Of a DNA stretch of 33,761 bases, positions 29,330 to 33,761 are shown in pieces. The DNA is taken from assembly GCA_016987375.1 (NCBI GenBank), contig PJRA01000323.1, forward strand, positions 1,683,960 to 1,717,720, written 5' to 3'. The notes below the pieces were generated by a model. That model worked only from the letters and a program-made list of their open reading frames with translations, searched no databases and was not told the origin of the DNA. Source of the stretch: Brachionus koreanus (lineage: Eukaryota > Rotifera > Eurotatoria > Ploima > Brachionidae). A program made the position numbers and the translations under genes. The first letter of the stretch is position 1. Each line of letters opens with the position of its first letter.

Positions 29330-30090
29330 ATTAAAGAAGATTTATGTTTTACTTTACTTAAAGAGCACAAATAGTGGGTCTTGGGAAAGAAAAATCTAAA
29401 CCTACTTCACTCAAATTAGGTGTACTCAAAAGTTCACTATTAGATCCACTTTTCTTATTTTTAAAAACGATTTCCGATACCTTTTAGAAAATTTATAACA
29501 TAAAAATGTTTGCTGATGACACGTCATTCAGATAAAGAAAGTGTTTAATTAAATTTTTCAGCAACTATTACAAATCTAAGTAATTGGTGTTATTTTAACA
29601 AGATAGATATAAATTAGTCTAAAACATTTTGTATGATCTTTTCGAATAAACGAACTAAATAACTTGAGAAGGTAAATATTTGTGGAAAAGATATACATGT
29701 CGTAGATGAAATAATGCTCTAAGGTTTTAAGATTAATCAAAATCTTAATTTCTAAAGCTTGCTATAGTATCTCATTAGTTGTAAACAAAAAACTATTTTG
29801 TATTAATTGAATTTTCTACCTTTCCACTTATGTTAGAATTCAGTTTTTTAAATCATTTATTTTGCCTTATTTTGATTATTGTTAACTCTCTTTTGTGTTA
29901 TTAGTCAAAAGATACAATAGAACTATACAATAAACTTGCCAAAAGTTTTTATTTTTCGATATTCAATTTATTTAAATTAAAATTTGAAGTTAATAAATTT
30001 AATGATATTAATAATTTTCTAGAAAAATATGGCTTATATGCTTTCCAGCATCTTGATAGAATGCAATTTTTTGCAATAAAACACTAATTT
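29330..30090 (+). mobile_element. Decayed LINE reverse transcriptase on the plus strand
   Basis: With several frameshifts, the plus strand reads SLKLGVLKSSLLDPLFL (from the GVPQGSVLGPLLFLIF box), then MFADDTSF (catalytic box), then LSNWCYFNKIDIN-SKTFCMI, then VNICGKDIHVVDEI. A C-terminal part follows: SKDTIELYNKLAKSFYFSIF and NNFLEKYGLYAFQHLDRMQF. This is the order of motifs in the second half of LINE ORF2. The sequence differs from the CR1-like family elsewhere here and lacks a counterpart in unit A. Clearly dead. Confidence 0.7.
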
Positions 30091-30391
30091 TTCATAATTT
30101 ATCTGAAAATTTAATCATTTTGATTTTCACAGATTTTGGAAAAAAATTCAAAAGATTTAATCTAAATGCTTCAGTGTTATAATTTTTAAAATAATTTTTT
30201 ATTATTAATTTTGAATGATTACATTTATAAAATTAAATAAATGAGGTGTAAATTGGTTATTATTTACATGGGAAATGCCTGTCGATTAACCTTGAAAATT
30301 AATTATTTGAATTCTTCGATGAAATTTAATGCGAATTTTATTTTAAAATTGATAAATATTTTTTTGAATAAAATTTTTTTTATCTTTTTTG

Positions 30392-30432
30392 TAGAAAAAG
30401 TGGCCATTTTAAAACTTTTTAAGGAAAAAGAA
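30392..30432 (+). repeat. Stray fragment of the palindrome arm
   Basis: AAAAAGTGGCCATTTTAAAA and the following CTTTTTAAGGAAAAAGAA match the outer part of the arms (21430-21470) with a few changes. Just after it lies a perfect ATTCGAATT/AATTCGAAT stem (30444-30463) with flanking TTGAATAA/TTATTCAA. It shows that the arm sequence also exists outside the two palindromes. Confidence 0.65.
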
Positions 30433-30547
30433 TTGAATAATGCATTCGAATTAAAATTCGAATAATTTATTCAAATTTTTCTAATCAATTAACAATTGAA
30501 ATTTAATTTCTGAAAAATTTGAATTAATTTTTTCTAACCTTTCTTCT

Positions 30548-31275
30548 TGTATACTGGAGTAACATTTGCTCTTTTCCAACACTCTGGTATCATACTAAAC
30601 TCGTATGATAATTAAAACAATAAAGACAGTGGTTCACATAATACATCACTGCACTTTCTAAGTAAATATGGATGAATACCATCCGTACCTATTGATTTAT
30701 TTTTGTCTAGCTCACCAAGGCTTTTTTTTTATAGCCGCTGGACTGAAGGCCAAATCTGGATTCAAAATGCAAATTATTAGAGCTCACAAAAAAAACTCTG
30801 GTTCACTATTTAACACATTATCTTCTTTAAATGAACTGATAAATGATCATTTAGACATTTTGCGATATCGTTGAATTTAAAGTTTAAAAGTCAAAATAAA
30901 AAAGTTATTTCAAATTTAATATTTTGTTTTAGTCTTTTGTTCCAAAATTCACACTGCCCTTACATCTACTCTCCACCACAGTTCTGCCATCAAATTCCCA
31001 TTTGGTTGCAGGATAATTGAAATCTTCAAACAATAGCATATTTACCTGAATACACCAAACTTGTTCTGATTTTAATGAAAAATAGTCTATATTATAAGAT
31101 ATTAAATTATTTCTGACATAAATAATCACTCCACCACCTGTTTGCAAATCGAGTTTATTTTTATCTCGCCTGTACATCGTGTAATTAAATAAATTACATA
31201 TCGATGTTTCATTGAACCATGTCTCTGCAAGAGCTACGAGATGTGGAAAACTTAAGCAAACTAACAACGAATTAA
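30548..31275 (-). mobile_element. Internally deleted CR1-like LINE: endonuclease and start of reverse transcriptase
   Basis: In minus-strand order: 31267-31080 encodes AETWFNETSICNLFNYTMYR and GGGVIIYVRN (EEP domain start). A jump then leads to LLFEDFNYPATKWEFDG (the GDFN box, here EDFN) at about 31020. After another gap, 30840-30548 encodes FSPAAIKKSLGELDKNKSIG, TDGIHPYLL and IPECWKRANVTPVYKKKG, the N-terminal part of the RT. One in-frame stop and the missing segments show it is inactive. The RT part matches the fragment at 33553 almost base for base. Confidence 0.82.
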
Positions 31276-31654
31276 ATTCACCCCATTAGTTGCACATTTA
31301 AGTTGGATTTCCAATCGCAGAGCGTCTCCTCTAAAGGCATAGTATTACTACATAAAAATAGAATCATCTTTTAATTTATTTTCAGTATTTTGTATAATAT
31401 ATTGCCTTAAGTAAATTCATAATTAAACACTTTTATTTAGAAACTTTAAAATTTTATTCAATAAAAAATATATCTTTATAAAAAGAAAGAATTAAAAATA
31501 AATTATTAACAAAAATTTTCATATTTTTTTTTTATTTGATTGATTTAAAAAAATTTCTTTGATTTTTAATGTTTCATTATGAGCCTATTGAATCCCAACT
31601 TGACTAGAGATCAAAGTCTTGCGACTTGCATTTTTGCTTTCACCAAATGATTTA

Positions 31655-31660
31655 TTTATT
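31655..31660 (-). terminator. Polyadenylation signal of the intersectin gene
   Basis: AATAAA on the minus strand, 27 nt past the stop codon; a second one overlaps at 31656-31651. No other candidate lies closer. Confidence 0.4.
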
Positions 31661-31686
31661 TTGCGTATAGAATAAAAATACTGTTT

Positions 31687-32611
31687 CTATTTGTAAATAC
31701 TAATGCTCATTTTAAGCATTATTTTGCCATTCGGAACATTGCTCATTCGAAACATTCTGGTAATCGGATTATTTTCTTGATGATTATCTTTAATTTGTTC
31801 ACGATAAATTTGATAAATCTTAAGCTCAGTTTTTCCCAAAAATATGTTCGGCTTGTAAATTTTTTTGTCATAAACCATTACGTTTACAACGTCTTTGTTA
31901 AGATCATATATTTGAAATTGCATATTAATGTTCCATTTTGGATTAGCTGAATTAACTGACGGTGTACTAAATTTCTGCAAACCTAAACTAGCTTCACAAA
32001 AAATAGCTCGATCATTCGATGGCTCTATCATCAAGTCCTGTGCTTCCATTACTAAAACTAACAATCTTCCAATTGCTGCTTTCTGAGATAAATTAGCTAA
32101 TATTTTATTTAAAAATAATTTTTTTTTTTATTTTTAAAAATAATTTTATTATTTACTTGCACTTATTGAGTGAATAATGCTTCGTTTTTTTTGCTTATAA
32201 AATTCAATTGATTTTTGAAGTTGCTTCATCCATTCATTTCTTAATTAAAATTTTATTATAAAACTTGTTTTGAGTTTTTTTTTCAGTTGTTATGATTACC
32301 TCAAAGCAGGATTTGTTGTTTTAAAGGTATATTCTTTCTCGCCAATAATTAGCTGAAATGAGCAATCGGATGTGGTCGTGCTTTGTTTGGCTTGAACAAG
32401 ACTCAAATTTTCTAATAAAATAGGCTTCAAAAATTTTAGCATTACTCAATTATTCACACAAATAAGTGTATTTTACTTGTTTATACAATTGAAATTGAAG
32501 AGTTTTGTGATTCGGTTTTGCTTTGAATATTTCATTTGTCAAAATATCATTCGATTCAACAATTACCAAAGTATCGTTGAATAGAAAACCATATAATTCT
32601 TTACCACTTTC
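31687..32611 (-). CDS. Intersectin, C-terminal exons (PH domain end and C2 domain), partial
   Basis: Intersectins are endocytic scaffolds; the long form ends in a DH-PH (Cdc42 exchange) module and a C2 domain that can bind membrane. Four exons: 32611-32477, 32424-32300, 32239-32157 and 32096-31687, with introns of 52, 60 and 60 nt, all GT-AG and frame-compatible. The PH part has KELYGFLFNDTLVIV and the last helix NEWMKQLQKSIEF. The linker SISATNLSQKAAIGRLLVLV leads into the C2 domain, with CEASLG, NPKWNINMQFQIYDL, KPNIFLGKTELKI and VPNGKIMLKMSI, closely following the intersectin C2. The usual two SH3-C2 linker position and final length fit. Exons further upstream (DH, SH3, EH) are not seen and must lie beyond 32611 or outside the window. 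The start of the first listed exon (AAAG acceptor) is my choice because an in-frame stop lies before it. Confidence 0.88.
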
Positions 32612-33541
32612 CTTTAATAAATTTCAAAGAATATTATTCTAAAAATAATCAAATACAATGTATCATTGTTCCTTAAAATTTAAATTTTCTTAAATTATGC
32701 TTTAAAAAATCTTAACATGAAATATTCAATCCATATCATTAATTTATTGTATCACTTTAGAAATTCTATTTCTTAATAAATCATGAATAAAATGGGTCTT
32801 GCACAAGACAAGATTGAGGTCAAAGTAAGAAATTTACAAAATTGGTTCAATAAATTTATCTGTGGTTAATCAAGTTTATGTAGTATTGGCAAACTTAAGA
32901 TCTTATGATTAAAAAAATTTAATGCTAAAATTTAATTTTTATATATGCATGAAGAATTATGTACAATACTTGACTATGGTTTAACGTGTGGCTACACATT
33001 AAAACATCTCTCTTCATCAAGTTTGATTGAAAAATTCTTTAAAAATCTTTTAAAAAATAATATTTATGAGCATAATCACTAAATTTTGTTCATAAACGTC
33101 AATTTAGCCTATTCCAGATAAAGTTCATTAACCATATTTCTAAACACTAAACACTTTTGTTAGATTCCTTTTTAAAAAATTGAAACTTAAATAATTTTTA
33201 AAATAAATAAAATTTAAAAAATAGCTTTTGACAACTTGACATCTTGTTTTTGTTTCTTAAAAAATTTTTAATTAATTTTAAGAAAAAATATTTTATTCGT
33301 CTAGATAGCTAAAATTGAAATTTTTATCAATAATCAATCGAGCTTTCTATGTTAAAAGCACTCCAGCCAAATTCCTTTTTTTTTACACGATTTCAATCAA
33401 GGAATTACGATATTTTATAGATCAATTTTCAAGTTTAATTAAGAAACTTTTAAATAAAAATAAATTTTACTTTACAAATAAATTACTAATTATGATATTA
33501 CTTATTGTCAGTAGACATTTATAGTCAAAGCAGAGTTTTAA
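32612..33541. other. Probable intron or upstream region of intersectin
   Basis: No DH-domain exon could be read on the minus strand. On the plus strand a short open stretch (KMGLAQDKIEVKVRNLQNWF, about 32789-32851) and an ORF at 33315-33524 look non-specific. If intersectin continues outside the window, this is part of an intron of at least 1.1 kb, far longer than the other introns of the gene. Confidence 0.4.
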
Positions 33542-33557
33542 GTTGTTGTTGTTGTTG
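33542..33557 (+). repeat. (GTT)n microsatellite at a LINE edge
   Basis: Five GTT repeats directly abut the start of LINE homology. They mark the 5' truncation point of the element. Confidence 0.8.
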
Positions 33558-33761
33558 GAAAAGAGCTAATGTTACTCCAGTATACAAGAAGAAAGGTGGT
33601 AAAACAAATCCTGAAAACTATCGTCAAATATCGCTTTTATCAATATTAATAAAAATAATGGAGAAGCTAATTAGAGATGAAATGGTAATTCATTTATCTG
33701 AACACAAATTACTTTCTATCCATCAACATGGATTTATGCGTGGTAAATCCTGTGTAACCAA
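33553..33761 (+). mobile_element. CR1-like LINE reverse transcriptase, 5'-truncated, running off the window
   Basis: The plus strand is open to the window end and reads CWKRANVTPVYKKKGGKTNP, ENYRQISLLSILIKIMEKLI and HQHGFMRGKSCVT, the first RT motifs (KK-G---NYRPISLL and QHGFR-G-S). There are no stops or frameshifts in 69 codons, so it is much better preserved than the other copies in this window. The homology begins right at the GTT repeat, in the middle of the RT domain, so the 5' part is missing. Confidence 0.88.

Larger units (their letters stand above)
25124..31601 (+). repeat. Tandem duplication, unit B (~6.5 kb)
   Basis: Second head-to-tail copy of unit A. It is longer because it keeps about 2 kb of LINE relics (28930-30900) and has extra segments at 25170-25265, about 25428-25503, 26446-26802 and 27288-27485. 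The end is GAGCCTATTGAATCCCAACTT (about 31601), directly before the 3' UTR of the intersectin gene. Confidence 0.85.

Noticed and set aside
33315..33524. 69-codon plus-strand ORF
   Set aside because: Low-complexity composition, no motif, and it lies in what is probably an intron of the opposite-strand intersectin gene.
1..33761. CRISPR arrays, rRNA, bacterial operons or phage genes
   Set aside because: None seen. Introns, a lamin, a cyclin and LINEs make the window clearly eukaryotic.

Overview
The window is eukaryotic, from a very AT-rich invertebrate animal. It contains multi-exon genes with tiny GT-AG introns (50-60 nt), a nuclear lamin, a B-type cyclin, a fatty-acid-binding protein and the PH-C2 tail of an intersectin, set in long AT-rich non-coding DNA with many decayed non-LTR retrotransposons. 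My best guess is a protostome of monogonont-rotifer type (Brachionus-like), from base composition, intron size and gene style. No species marker was seen, so this stays an inference.

Layout. 1-1680: AT-rich DNA with small duplications and a long imperfect hairpin. 1743-3650 (-): intronless lamin ORF, possibly preceded by one upstream exon (3764-3807). 3860-10360: non-coding. 10368-11187 (-): 3' half of a CR1-like LINE interrupted by a 573-base assembly gap. 11952-12580 (-): decayed RTE-like reverse transcriptase. 13496-13963 (-): two-exon FABP with a TATA box. 14060-18100: non-coding, with a 217-bp piggyBac-type MITE and a perfect 16-bp hairpin. 18115-19905 (+): four-exon cyclin B with a GC-AG intron. 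About 20865-31601: a large head-to-tail tandem duplication (units A and B) full of repeats. 31687-32611 (-): last four recognisable exons of an intersectin. 33542-33761 (+): a LINE reverse transcriptase running off the window end.

The most unusual part is the tandem duplication. Each unit holds a large palindrome (arms about 290-320 bp around a 222-277 bp core). The core, and the variants that mark each arm, lie in opposite orientation in the two units, as if the segment had flipped between its inverted arms. Each of the four arms carries a TATA-like box at its inner end, then a 22-codon ORF in good start context (10 of 22 residues Tyr), then AATAAA. The result is two divergent pairs of possible tyrosine-rich micro-genes. 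Whether these are genes or the long inverted repeats of a foldback-type element cannot be settled from this sequence. Each unit also has a LINE insertion where the other keeps the empty site, plus copies of one orphan exon-like block resembling DUF3987 P-loop proteins.

The unique genes are housekeeping (nuclear lamina, mitosis, lipid transport, endocytosis). They show no operon-like relation, although lamins are classic targets of cyclin B-CDK1 and the lamin here keeps such a site.
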